This document shows, one piece after another, positions 53,896 through 62,084 of a stretch of DNA of 64,000 nt. The stretch lies in the NCBI GenBank assembly GCA_016213845.1, contig JACQZN010000080.1:37872-101871 (forward strand), read 5' to 3'. The notes under the pieces were generated by a model. That model did not search any database. It was given only the letters and a program-made list of their open reading frames with translations, and had not been told where the DNA came from. Both the position numbers and the translations under genes were made by a program. Position 1 is the first letter of the stretch. The number at the start of each line of letters is the position of its first letter. This DNA is from Candidatus Wallbacteria bacterium. Lineage in GTDB: Bacteria; Muiribacteriota; UBA6191; JACPRK01.

Positions 53896-54600
53896 TCAGC
53901 AGTTGAGGCCGACCGAAACTTCGGGGTTGCGGGCTTCTTCCGAGGTGAAGGCTTCCTGGACCTGTTCCAGTAGCTTCGCCACGATCTGCTCGACGGACTG
54001 ACCCGTCGAGTTGACGACCACCGCGTCCTTGGGGAGCTTCAGCGGAGCCAGCTCGCGGGAAGCGTCGGCGCTGTCCCGTCTGGCCAGCTCGGCCTGGATG
54101 TCCTCCAGGAAGGCGTCGCACCCCGCGCGCTGGTAGTCCAGCAGGCGGCGGCGCGAGCGCTCCTCCAGGGTGGCTTCCAGGTAGAGCTTGAAATCGGCGT
54201 CAGGAAAGACAACGGTGCCGATGTCGCGGCCGTCGATGACACAGCTGGTGCTGGCAGCGATGGCTCTGAGCTTCGCATTCACCTGGGCGCGGATGGCGGG
54301 AATCCTGGCCACTTTCGAGGCCAGCTCCGAGACCTCCTTGGTGCGGATCTCGGCTGTGACGTCCTCGCCGTCGAGGAAGGTGCGTTCGTCGTTGGGGCCG
54401 ACTTCGATCGACACGCCGGACAGCGCGCTCTCGACGGCCGGATGGTCTTCGAGCCGAATGCTGCGCCGGGCCAGCCCGAGTGCAAACGCGCGGTAGAGAG
54501 CTCCGGAGTTGACGTACTGGAAGCCCAGCCGCTGGGCCAGGTGGCGGGCGACGGTGCTCTTGCCCGAGGCAGCGGGACCGTCGACGGTGATGATCTTCAT
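53896..54600 (-). CDS. cmk: Cytidylate kinase
   Basis: Predicted protein of 234 residues using ATG 54600 (AAAGGG upstream). It phosphorylates CMP/dCMP with ATP. The P-loop GPAASGKST begins at residue 8. Family motifs NSGALYRAFAL (YRA of the CMP site) and CVIDGRDIGTVVFPDADFKLYL (GRDIGT) follow, with RRLLDYQ as the lid region. It is the first gene of the cmk-rpsA operon, with a clear promoter 180 nt upstream. Confidence 0.96.
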   Translation of the reverse strand: MKIITVDGPAASGKSTVARHLAQRLGFQYVNSGALYRAFALGLARRSIRLEDHPAVESALSGVSIEVGPNDERTFLDGEDVTAEIRTKEVSELASKVARIPAIRAQVNAKLRAIAASTSCVIDGRDIGTVVFPDADFKLYLEATLEERSRRRLLDYQRAGCDAFLEDIQAELARRDSADASRELAPLKLPKDAVVVNSTGQSVEQIVAKLLEQVQEAFTSEEARNPEVSVGLNC

Positions 54601-54779
54601 GTCAGACCCTTTCAAAGGGATGAATCACTCCTTCCTGGCCCGATTTTCCCTGCCCTGGCCAGAGGTCGGTGCGGGCGCCCGGAAACAGCCACCAGGCCGG
54701 AAGACATCGACGGCGCTCCCGACTTCGGAGCGCCGCGGCCGGCCCTGGGGCAGAACAAGAGCCCTTACAGGGGAGGACG

Positions 54780-54809
54780 AGTATAGCGCCATGACGGCCG
54801 GCGAGTCAA
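54780..54809 (-). promoter_or_regulatory. Sigma-70-like promoter of cmk-rpsA
   Basis: On the minus strand TTGACT (54804-54809), an 18-bp spacer, then TATACT (54780-54785). The leader to cmk would be about 170 nt. The gap 54601-54911 holds no gene; apart from this promoter it carries only the response-regulator leader. Confidence 0.75.
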
Positions 54810-54911
54810 CCCCGCGTCCCCCGCTCCCCAGGTGGCCCATGGCCCGCCGAGCGTGGTAAGATGCCGTTCGAGGTCCGGACCGCTCCGAGCGAGCCGCCGG
54901 AGGAGTTTCTC

Positions 54912-55292
54912 TTGAGCAACATTCTCATCATCGACGATAGCAAGTTTCTCTGCGCCGTCCTGCGGGACACGCTCGAGAAGACGGGTCATCGCGCCGTCAC
55001 GGTCAACAGCATCATCGAGGCCGCCAAGTACCTGAAGACCGAGACCCCGGACCTGATCCTGCTCGACATCAACCTGCCCGGCGCCGTGCAGGGTAATGAC
55101 GCCTGCCGGATGCTGAAGTCCTCGCCGAGCTGCAAGAACGTCGCAATCGTGCTGATGTCCGGCGCCCCACCCGCCGAGATGGCCAAGAAACAGCAAGAGT
55201 GCGGCGCCGACGGATTCCTGGTCAAGCCGTTCACCCCCCCCCAGATCGTGGAGTGGCTGACCACGAACCAGGCCCTCTTCGTACGCCCCTAG
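54912..55292 (+). CDS. Single-domain response regulator
   Basis: Predicted protein of 126 residues. TTG 54912 is chosen because GGAGGAG sits 7 nt upstream and it places ILIIDDSKF right at the N-terminus; an ATG at 54861 lacks a ribosome site. The REC domain has the acidic pair in IIDDS, the phospho-acceptor in LILLDINLPG, Ser in LMSGA and Lys in FLVKPF. There is no output domain, so it acts as a CheY/Spo0F-like phosphate carrier. The kinase partner is not evident. Confidence 0.9.
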   Translation: MSNILIIDDSKFLCAVLRDTLEKTGHRAVTVNSIIEAAKYLKTETPDLILLDINLPGAVQGNDACRMLKSSPSCKNVAIVLMSGAPPAEMAKKQQECGADGFLVKPFTPPQIVEWLTTNQALFVRP

Positions 55293-55312
55293 CGCCTCCG
55301 CCAGCCAGGGCA

Positions 55313-55384
55313 GGCTTGAGGCTTGAGGAGTGAGGCTTGAGGCTTGAGGAGTGAGGCTTGAGGCTTGAGGAGTGAGGCTTGAGG
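55313..55384 (+). repeat. 21-bp tandem repeat, 3.4 copies
   Basis: Perfect 21-bp units start at 55313, 55334 and 55355, with a partial copy at 55376-55384. Each unit contains two GGCTTGAG cores and ends GAGTGA. It lies in the convergent gap between the response regulator and nadB. Confidence 0.95.
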
Positions 55385-55536
55385 GAGCAGGCGTCAGGGG
55401 GGCAGGGCATTGGCCGGCGCCGCCCATCGCGGTCGCCCAGCGTGAGCGGAGGGCCCTGACTGGGGCGTTGCCTGCGCTCATTCCCTACTTTCTCCTGACT
55501 ACTGGCTACTCTCTTCTCGATTCTCGACTCTCACGT

Positions 55537-55580
55537 CTCGAGCCTCAAGCCTCAGGCCTCGAGCCTCGAGCCTCAAGCCT
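55537..55580. repeat. Inverted partner of the GGCTTGAGG repeat
   Basis: Contains CTCAAGCCTC and CTCGAGCCTC copies, complementary to the tandem units at 55313-55384, and runs into the last codons of nadB. The two arms could form a long hairpin of about 270 nt in RNA or DNA. Confidence 0.7.
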
Positions 55581-57195
55581 TCCTGAAGTGACACCCCCGG
55601 CTCTGGGGATTCCTGAGAGCGGCGTCGATGACGATCTGGGCTGTGAGAACGGCGTTGCGGAGCTCGATGAGCTGCCGCGTGAGCTTGGTGGAGCGGTAGA
55701 AGGACATCACGCGACGGTACAGGTATCCGATGTCGTCGGCGGCGCGTCGTAGACGCTTCTCCGTGCGGACGATGCCGGCGTAGTTCCACATCGTCGTCTG
55801 GACCGTCAGGAGATCCTGGGTGATGAGCACGGGGTCCTCTTCTTCGACCAGCCCCTCGTCGCGCCACGGGGGAATGGTCCGGGCGGAGGCCGGGAGCTCT
55901 CGGGGGCCGTGCTCGAGAATCCTGCGGACGGCCCTGGAGCCCCAGACGACACCCTCCAGCAGCGAGGTGCTGGCGAGCCGGTTGGCGCCGTGCAGGCCGG
56001 TGCAAGCGACTTCGCCCACCGCGAAGAGGTTCGGCAGCTCCGTCTGCCCGAAGGGATCGACCTTCACGCCGCCGCAGAAGTAGTGGGCGGCGGGCACGAC
56101 CGGGATCGGCTCGCGCGTGATGTCGATTCCGTACTTGAGACACGTGGCGTGGATGGTCGGGAATCGCCCGGCGATATCCAGGCCCCTGGGCGCGCTGCCG
56201 GCGATGTCGAGGAAGACGCAGGGCTCGCCTGTGCGGGCCATCTCCTCGTGGATGGCGCGGGCGACGACGTCGCGAGGCGCCAGGTCCTTCAGCCTGGGCG
56301 CGTAACGCTTCATGAACGCTTCGCCCTTCGCGTTGACGAGGCGGCCGCCCTCGCCGCGCACGGCCTCGCTGATCAGGAAGCGGCCGGCGTCCCGGTGAAA
56401 TAGGGCGGTCGGGTGGAACTGCACGTACTCCGCGTTGATGACGCTGGCGCCGGCGCGCCGGGCCATGGCGACGCCGTCGCCGGTGGCGGTGGAGGGGTTG
56501 GTGGTGTGCAGGTAGATGCGGCCGATGCCGCCCGAGGCCAGCACGGTGTTGGCCGCCAGGTGCGTGACGACGCGCGAGCTGGCCGAGTCGAAAACGTAGG
56601 CGCCGAGGCACACATTCGGAGCGTAAACAGCCAACGGGTCCATTGAGTGGTGGGCGCTGGTGATGAGGTCGATCGCCACTTGCCCGGAGAGCAAGCGCAC
56701 GTTCGGCAATCGCCGGACCGCTGCGAGCAGCTTGAGCTCGATCTCCTTGCCGGTCGCGTCCTGGTGGTGGTAGATGCGCCGGCGGCTGTGGGCGGCCTCC
56801 GCGGTGAGGTTGATCTCCCCGTCCTCGGTCTGGTCGAACTCCACGCCGGCCAGACCGATGAGCAGCTCGGCGACCTTGGCGGGCCCCTCCGAGGTGAGGA
56901 CGCCCGCCGCATCCGGAGAGCTGGAGCCCGCGCCGGCCGCCAGGATGTCCCTGGCGAAGAGCCCGGGCGGGTCGTCGAGACCTCGCACGGCGATGCCCCC
57001 CTGGGCGTAGTACGTGTTCGACTCCGCCGGGTCGTCCATCTTCGAAAGCAGCGTCACGTCCAGCCCGGCTCGCCCGGCCTCCAGCGCCGCGACCAGCCCG
57101 GCGATGCCGGTACCGATGATCAGCAGCTCGCTCGACGCCGCCCCCCGGATCGCGCTCCGGCCCCGGCGGGAACCCCCTTTGACGCGTTGCGTCAT
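55573..57195 (-). CDS. nadB: L-aspartate oxidase
   Basis: Predicted protein of 540 residues. NadB oxidises L-aspartate to iminoaspartate, the first step of de novo NAD synthesis. FAD-binding IIGTGIAGLVAALEA begins near residue 26. Family motifs NTYYAQGGIAV, YVQFHPTALF, SEAVRGEGGRLVN and the C-terminal Arg-rich helical domain are present. ATG 57195 overlaps the stop of the methyltransferase gene (ATGA), so they are coupled. The last codons fall inside the inverted repeat at 55537-55580. nadA and nadC are not in the window. Confidence 0.95.
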   Translation of the reverse strand: MTQRVKGGSRRGRSAIRGAASSELLIIGTGIAGLVAALEAGRAGLDVTLLSKMDDPAESNTYYAQGGIAVRGLDDPPGLFARDILAAGAGSSSPDAAGVLTSEGPAKVAELLIGLAGVEFDQTEDGEINLTAEAAHSRRRIYHHQDATGKEIELKLLAAVRRLPNVRLLSGQVAIDLITSAHHSMDPLAVYAPNVCLGAYVFDSASSRVVTHLAANTVLASGGIGRIYLHTTNPSTATGDGVAMARRAGASVINAEYVQFHPTALFHRDAGRFLISEAVRGEGGRLVNAKGEAFMKRYAPRLKDLAPRDVVARAIHEEMARTGEPCVFLDIAGSAPRGLDIAGRFPTIHATCLKYGIDITREPIPVVPAAHYFCGGVKVDPFGQTELPNLFAVGEVACTGLHGANRLASTSLLEGVVWGSRAVRRILEHGPRELPASARTIPPWRDEGLVEEEDPVLITQDLLTVQTTMWNYAGIVRTEKRLRRAADDIGYLYRRVMSFYRSTKLTRQLIELRNAVLTAQIVIDAALRNPQSRGCHFRKA

Positions 57196-58379
57196 CGCCG
57201 CTCGAACCGGGCCGCGCACTCCACGTGCGTCGTCTGCGGGAACATGTCGACCGGAGCCACCGCCGTCAGCCGGAACCCGATCCGATCCAGCGCCCGGGCG
57301 TCCCTGGCCAGCGTGACGGGGTTGCAGCTCACGTAGACGAGCCGTCCCGGAGCGAATCGTGCGATTCGCGTCAGTGCCTCCTCCGTGCACCCCGATCGGG
57401 GCGGATCGACCACGAAGAGCGTCACCTTCGTCCGAAACCGGTCCAGCGCCTCCAGCTGCTCGGCGGCCTGCCCCCGCAAGAACTTGCAGTTGGAGAGCCC
57501 GAGCCTCCCCGCGTTTGCCCGCGCGTCTGCCACGGCGCCCGGCGTGTCCTCGATGGCGTGCACTTCCCGGACCAGCTTCGCCAGCTGCAGCGTGAAGAGC
57601 CCTACCCCGCTGAAGAGGTCCACGGCCGTGTCGGCTTGCGTCGGCTCCGCCAGCCGCAACACCGTCCGTACCAGCGTCTCGGTCTGCACCGGATTCGCCT
57701 GGAAGAAGCTCCCGAGGCTATAGGTGTAGTCCACCCCGCAGATTCGCTCCGTCAGTGACGTCTCACCGACCGCCACCTGCATTCGCCGGTCCACGAAGGC
57801 GGCCCCCTTCACGGTCGGGCACCGCTCCATCAGCCGCTCCGAGAGCTGCCGGAACAGAACCGGGTCCTTCAAGCGCGTGTGGTAGAGCACCGCCGCCCTG
57901 CCTTCCAGCCGCGACGACCGCACGATGATCGAGTGCAGCTTGCGCCTGAGCACCCCCCAGTCGGGCAATACCTCCCGGAAGGCGGCCAGGGTCGCGTTGA
58001 TCTCCGGAGAGCTGATGGGGCACTGTTCCACCTCCACGATGCTGCGGGCGCCGGCCATCGTGAACCCCAGCCGCGGCACGCCTCCGGCCGGCAGCACGCT
58101 GAAGTCCGACTTGTTGCGGTAGCCCCAGGGCTCCTCCATCCCGGCCACATCGGCCAGAATCTCGCCCACGCCGAGCCCCTCGGCGGCGAACGCCTGGAGC
58201 ACGGCCCGCCGCTTGAAGGCCAGCTGCTGGGCGTAGGAGAGCTGCTGCACCTGGCAGCCGCCGCAGGTGTCGAAGTGCGCGCATCGCGCGTCGATTGTCT
58301 CGAACGGCTCTTCGAGGAGAGGATAGACCTCCTCCTCGGCCGTCTTCTGCTTGGCGGCGCTGAGAGAGGTTTGAACCAT
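57192..58379 (-). CDS. RlmD/TrmA-type 5-methyluridine RNA methyltransferase
   Basis: Predicted protein of 395 residues. It methylates C5 of uridine in rRNA or tRNA with SAM. The iron-sulphur cysteines C33, C39 and C42 (CAHFDTCGGC) plus a later CPIS match the RlmD/RumA branch. Motifs include GSFFQANPVQTETLV, DLFSGVGLFTLQLA (SAM site), DPPRSG and the catalytic cysteine in YVSCNPVTLARD. A TRAM domain is not visible at the N-terminus. The target (23S U1939 or other) is not decidable. It is coupled to nadB by ATGA. Confidence 0.93.
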   Translation of the reverse strand: MVQTSLSAAKQKTAEEEVYPLLEEPFETIDARCAHFDTCGGCQVQQLSYAQQLAFKRRAVLQAFAAEGLGVGEILADVAGMEEPWGYRNKSDFSVLPAGGVPRLGFTMAGARSIVEVEQCPISSPEINATLAAFREVLPDWGVLRRKLHSIIVRSSRLEGRAAVLYHTRLKDPVLFRQLSERLMERCPTVKGAAFVDRRMQVAVGETSLTERICGVDYTYSLGSFFQANPVQTETLVRTVLRLAEPTQADTAVDLFSGVGLFTLQLAKLVREVHAIEDTPGAVADARANAGRLGLSNCKFLRGQAAEQLEALDRFRTKVTLFVVDPPRSGCTEEALTRIARFAPGRLVYVSCNPVTLARDARALDRIGFRLTAVAPVDMFPQTTHVECAARFERR

Positions 58380-58408
58380 GATGGCCAGGTCCGCCCCGGG
58401 CCGGGACG

Positions 58409-58630
58409 TCAGCGAGCCGCCACCAGCTCCTGATGCTGGCAGGCAAGCGCCTTCACGTAATCGGTCGCGCTGATGAGACCCCGCCGCAGCAGCAGCGCCC
58501 CGAGTCGCTCGTGATTGCCCGAGAGCTTCTGCTCCATCAGGGCCTCGTTCAAGGTCTCCTCGGAGATCAGGCGCATATCGACCAGGATCTTGCCGAGCTG
58601 TTGCCTGTGGAACCCGAGCGGGATCTGCAT
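58409..58630 (-). CDS. Stand-alone MshEN (GspE/PilB N-terminal) domain protein
   Basis: Predicted protein of 73 residues with a strong site GGAGGT before ATG 58630. It consists of two tandem copies of the MshEN motif (L-G-x-x-L-x(5)-L/I-x(4)-x-x-AL-x-x-Q): QLGKILVDMRLISEETLNEALMEQ is the first and RLGALLLRRGLISATDYVKALACQ the second. In MshE this pair binds cyclic di-GMP. The first copy has Gln for Arg and Arg for Gly at conserved positions; the second is near consensus. No ATPase is attached. It has its own promoter. Confidence 0.88.
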   Translation of the reverse strand: MQIPLGFHRQQLGKILVDMRLISEETLNEALMEQKLSGNHERLGALLLRRGLISATDYVKALACQHQELVAAR

Positions 58631-58675
58631 GGTGACCTCCGATAGACGCGTGAAACCCCTCTTCTGAAGCGGGAA

Positions 58676-58705
58676 ATTATAACACGTCTCTCATCTTCGG
58701 GTCAA
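58676..58705 (-). promoter_or_regulatory. Sigma-70-like promoter of the MshEN gene
   Basis: On the minus strand TTGACC (58700-58705), an 18-bp spacer, then consensus TATAAT (58676-58681). It overlaps the 3' end of the dppC-like gene. Confidence 0.75.
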
Positions 58706-59546
58706 GCGCATCCCGGAGCCCGTCCCCCAGAAAGTTGAAGCAGAGCACCGTGACCGCAATCGCAGAGGCCGGCCAGATGGCCACCCATGGCGCCTGCCTC
58801 ACATGGTCCATTCCATAGAAGACCATCACGCCCCAGGACGGGGCCGACGAGGGCGCCCCCAGCCCCAGGAAACTCAGGCTCGCCTCCGAAAGAATCGTGA
58901 TGCCGATCCTCAGCGTGAAGAGCACGATCAGCGTCGAAAGGCAGTTCGGCAGGATGTGGTGGAAGATGATCCGCCCCGCCCCGGCGCCCGCGGCCACGGC
59001 CGCCAGCACGAACTCCTGCTCCCGCAGCGTCAGCACCAGGCTCCGCACCATGCGTCCCGTGCCCGCCCAGCCGCTCACCGTCAGCGCCAGAAAGATGGAC
59101 GTGACGCCGCTGCCGAGGCTGGCCGCGATCAGGATCGTCAACAGCAGCGACGGGAAAGCGAGCACCACGTCCGTCAGCCGCATCAACACCGTATCGATCC
59201 AGCCGCCGAAGTACCCCGAAGCCACGCCCACGAGCACGCCGATCACCATCGACAACAGCGACGCCACCAGCCCGATGAAGATCGTCACGCGCGTCCCCAT
59301 GATCACCTTGCTGAAGACGTCGGAGCCGTGCCAGTCGGTGCCGAACAGGTGCCCCAGGCTCGGTGGCTCCAGTGTGGTGCCCAGGGTGCTCGCCAGGCTC
59401 TCGACGCCCACCGGGTAGGGCGCAATCCACGGCGCGGCGACGGCCACCACGCAGAGCGCCGCCGCGCCCACGGCCCCGGCCAGCGTCAACGGGTTGCCCG
59501 AGAGCAGCCGCCAGCCGGCCTGGAGCGGCGTCAGCCTTCTACTCAT
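58677..59546 (-). CDS. ABC transporter permease, DppC/OppC family
   Basis: Predicted protein of 289 residues with an N-terminal helix and five more transmembrane segments. The permease EAA-like loop (VAAGAGAGRIIFHHILPNCLSTLIV) contacts the ATPase. FGTDWHGSDVFSKVI and the end FNFLGDGLRDALDPKMRDVL are family hallmarks. The start overlaps the DppB-like gene by 8 nt. No ATPase or binding-protein gene accompanies the pair here. The substrate is probably peptides or nickel-like cargo, but unknown. Confidence 0.95.
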   Translation of the reverse strand: MSRRLTPLQAGWRLLSGNPLTLAGAVGAAALCVVAVAAPWIAPYPVGVESLASTLGTTLEPPSLGHLFGTDWHGSDVFSKVIMGTRVTIFIGLVASLLSMVIGVLVGVASGYFGGWIDTVLMRLTDVVLAFPSLLLTILIAASLGSGVTSIFLALTVSGWAGTGRMVRSLVLTLREQEFVLAAVAAGAGAGRIIFHHILPNCLSTLIVLFTLRIGITILSEASLSFLGLGAPSSAPSWGVMVFYGMDHVRQAPWVAIWPASAIAVTVLCFNFLGDGLRDALDPKMRDVL

Positions 59547-60465
59547 AACGCACCCTGGGGTCCAGCACCGCGTAGAGGACGTCCACGATCAGGTTCGCCA
59601 GGAGAAACAGGAAGCTGCTCAATAGCACGGTCGCCATCACGACGTTGGGATCGCGGTCCTGGATTCCCTTCAACGCGTAGAGGCCGATGCCCCGGAAGTT
59701 GAAGATCGTCTCGGTGATGACCGAGCCCGACAGCAGGCTGCCGAGGTCGAGCCCGATGAGCGTCACGATCGGCAGGAGCGCGTTGCGCAGCGCGTGCCCC
59801 AGCACCACCGTCCACTCCGAAAGCCCCTTGGCTCGGGCCGTCCGGATGAAGTCGGTCCGCAGGATGTCCATCAGTGTGGAGCGGGTCACCCGCTGGATGA
59901 ACGCCGCCGGCCTCAGCCCCAGCGTGATCGAAGGCAGGATGAGGTTCACGGCGAGTGACGGCGTGTCGCTCGAGGAGGGCAGCCACCTGAGCTTCAGCGC
60001 AAAGAAGAGCATCAGCATCAGTCCGAACCAGAAGACGGGCGTGGAGAGGCCGAACACCGCCACGAAGCGGCAGGCATGGTCCGTCCAGCTCCCCGGCTTC
60101 ACCGCCGAGAGCACCCCGGTCAGAAGCCCCAGCGCCGTCGCCAGCGCCACCGAGGTCAGCGCCAGGATGCAGGTGTTCGGAAAGCGGTCGGCGATCTCGG
60201 CCGCGATTGGCACCTGGTTGACGCTCGTCCCCAGGTCGCCGCGCGCCAGCCGGGCCACGTAGAGACCGAACTGCTCCCACCACGGACGGTCGAAGTTGTA
60301 CTCGCGCATCAGCCGCGCGCGTTCTTCGGGCGTGCCGCCTCGCTCTCCGAGCAGCCGCTCCACCGGCGAGCCCGGCACCAGCTGCATCAGGAAGAATGTC
60401 AGGAACAGGATGCCCAGGAGCAGCGGAACCGCAAGCAGCAGCCGGCGGACGACGTAGACGAGCAT
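59539..60465 (-). CDS. ABC transporter permease, DppB/OppB family
   Basis: Predicted protein of 308 residues. MLVYVVRRLLLAVPLLLGILFLTFFLMQLVPGSP is the typical DppB start. LSEWTVVLGHALRNALLPIVTLIG is the EAA loop, and the C-terminus RDPNVVMATVLLSSFLFLLANLIVDVLYAVLDPRVRY is diagnostic. It lies 7 nt behind the FabH-like fusion gene, so all three may be co-transcribed. Confidence 0.95.
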   Translation of the reverse strand: MLVYVVRRLLLAVPLLLGILFLTFFLMQLVPGSPVERLLGERGGTPEERARLMREYNFDRPWWEQFGLYVARLARGDLGTSVNQVPIAAEIADRFPNTCILALTSVALATALGLLTGVLSAVKPGSWTDHACRFVAVFGLSTPVFWFGLMLMLFFALKLRWLPSSSDTPSLAVNLILPSITLGLRPAAFIQRVTRSTLMDILRTDFIRTARAKGLSEWTVVLGHALRNALLPIVTLIGLDLGSLLSGSVITETIFNFRGIGLYALKGIQDRDPNVVMATVLLSSFLFLLANLIVDVLYAVLDPRVRYE

Positions 60466-60472
60466 GGGGAAG

Positions 60473-61939
60473 CTAGGCTCTAGCTTCCAGCTTCTTCACC
60501 ACTTCGCCGACGTAGGAATCGGCGCGGCCGCCCGGGCAATAGGTGAGCGTATCGTAGAGGGCCCGGATCTCGATCTCCTCGACGGGATCGAGCCTCTCGA
60601 GCAGCCCCTTGAGGCGCTCGGCGATGCGACGGGCGTCGGCGGCGTCCTGGTTGGGCAGGATGACGGCGAAGCGGCCGGGCGCGACCTCGACGACGAGATC
60701 GCGCCGGCGAATCTGGCGTGAAAGGATGAGACGAGTCTCCCGGCCCATCTGCTCCATCGTCGAGCGGCTCAGCCGGGCCTGGTGTCCGAGCGTGAAGAAC
60801 ACAGTCGACACAGAAGCCCCGAAGAGCTCCGCCTTGCGCACTTCCTCGGTCAGCACAGCCGGCAGCTCGCTGACGGCGCGGAACTTGCGTTCGGCCTCCG
60901 CCTGTCGCGAGGACATCAGGCCCGCGACGTGGGCAGCGCCAGCCGTGAAGCCCTCCAGGTCCCGGTCCCCGATGGCCGGTCGCGCGCGCATCGAGATGGC
61001 GGCGCCGCCCCAGAGGTACCGCCCGTCGGTGCCGATGAGGACCACCCTGTCGCCTCGCTCCAGTTTGTGGGCGGCTGCCAGGTGGTAGAAGGAGAGCGGC
61101 AGCGTTGCCGAGAGAAGGTTTGCGGAGTGGAGCAGCTCACCGAAGAGCACCCCACGCCCGAGCTTGAGCTTGCGGCCCGCACGTTCGATCGCCGCCGAGT
61201 GGATCTGCTGCGGCAGCACGAACTTGAGCTCGGCCGGCTCCAGGCCTTCTCTCTTCAGGAGCTCGCCGAGGGTACGCTCGAAGCCGGCCTGGAGTTTCTC
61301 CCTTGGCTGGTGATAGAGCGGCAGGGAGTAGGAGGCCTCCAACCCGCGCGCATCCGTCGCGGGGGCGACTTCCGAGGCAGGGCCTGCGCTCGAAAGGAAA
61401 GGCGCCGAAATCGTGGCGAACCCCTTGGAGCGGGAAAGCACCATGGCTGCGGCCCCGTCGCCGAAGAGGTAGCACGTGCGGCGATCTCGCAGGTCCGAGA
61501 AGGATGAGAAGCACTCGGCACCGATCACCAGGGCGTTCTCGAAGCCGGAGAGGCCCAGGTACTGCTGGGCCAGCTGCAGCCCCATCACGAAGCCGATGGC
61601 CGGCGTGCCGATGTCGAGCGCCACGGCCCGTGAAAGCTGGAGTCGATCCTTGACCACGCCCGCCGTCGATTGCGGCAGCACGGAATCCGGGAAGCTGGTC
61701 GCCAGCACCAGTAGGTCGATATCGCCGTTGGACAGGCCAGCCATTTCGAGCGCCTCGCGGGCGGCGGTGGTCGCCAGCGTGCTCGACTTCTCGAGGCTGT
61801 CCGAGAGGGTCCGGCGCTCGATGCCGGTGCGCTCGACGATCCAGGCCGGCTCGATGCCGTTCAACTTCGAGAGGGTCTCGTTAGGAACCACGCGGTTGGG
61901 GAGAGCCGCGCCGATGCCCCGGATGTGGACTCGCTTCAT
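60473..61939 (-). CDS. FabH-like thiolase-fold protein fused to a degenerate GGDEF-like domain
   Basis: Predicted protein of 488 residues. Residues 1-330 follow beta-ketoacyl-ACP synthase III: MKRVHIRGIGAALPNRVVPN at the N-terminus, then RTGIERR. The catalytic triad is largely lost. The Cys position (ACAG in FabH) reads GTPAIG with Ala114, and the His position (PHQAN) reads PQQIH, while the Asn (HSANLLSATLP) survives. Residues about 370-488 resemble a GGDEF domain (STVFFTLGHQARLSRSTMEQMGRETRLI, RRRDLVVEVAPGRFAVILPN, DARRIAERLKGLLERL), but the GGDEF signature is replaced by APGRF. Probably a non-enzymatic ligand sensor or scaffold. Confidence 0.85.
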   Translation of the reverse strand: MKRVHIRGIGAALPNRVVPNETLSKLNGIEPAWIVERTGIERRTLSDSLEKSSTLATTAAREALEMAGLSNGDIDLLVLATSFPDSVLPQSTAGVVKDRLQLSRAVALDIGTPAIGFVMGLQLAQQYLGLSGFENALVIGAECFSSFSDLRDRRTCYLFGDGAAAMVLSRSKGFATISAPFLSSAGPASEVAPATDARGLEASYSLPLYHQPREKLQAGFERTLGELLKREGLEPAELKFVLPQQIHSAAIERAGRKLKLGRGVLFGELLHSANLLSATLPLSFYHLAAAHKLERGDRVVLIGTDGRYLWGGAAISMRARPAIGDRDLEGFTAGAAHVAGLMSSRQAEAERKFRAVSELPAVLTEEVRKAELFGASVSTVFFTLGHQARLSRSTMEQMGRETRLILSRQIRRRDLVVEVAPGRFAVILPNQDAADARRIAERLKGLLERLDPVEEIEIRALYDTLTYCPGGRADSYVGEVVKKLEARA

Positions 61940-61963
61940 AGACCTGCTTGCCGAAAAGAAAGG

Positions 61964-62001
61964 CGGGAGGACGGCCCTTGTCCAGGAATACCGCCTCCCG
62001 C
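61964..62001 (-). terminator. Terminator after tRNA-Pro
   Basis: On the minus strand GCGGGAGG / CCTCCCGC stem (61994-62001 with 61973-61980) followed by CTTTCTTTT. It lies immediately downstream of tRNA-Pro and before the FabH-like gene. Confidence 0.7.
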
Positions 62002-62007
62002 TCTAGG

Positions 62008-62074
<67 letters not shown>

Positions 62075-62084
<10 letters not shown>

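Noticed and set aside
55313..55384. CRISPR array
   Set aside because: The 21-bp units are directly adjacent with no unique spacers, and no cas gene is nearby.
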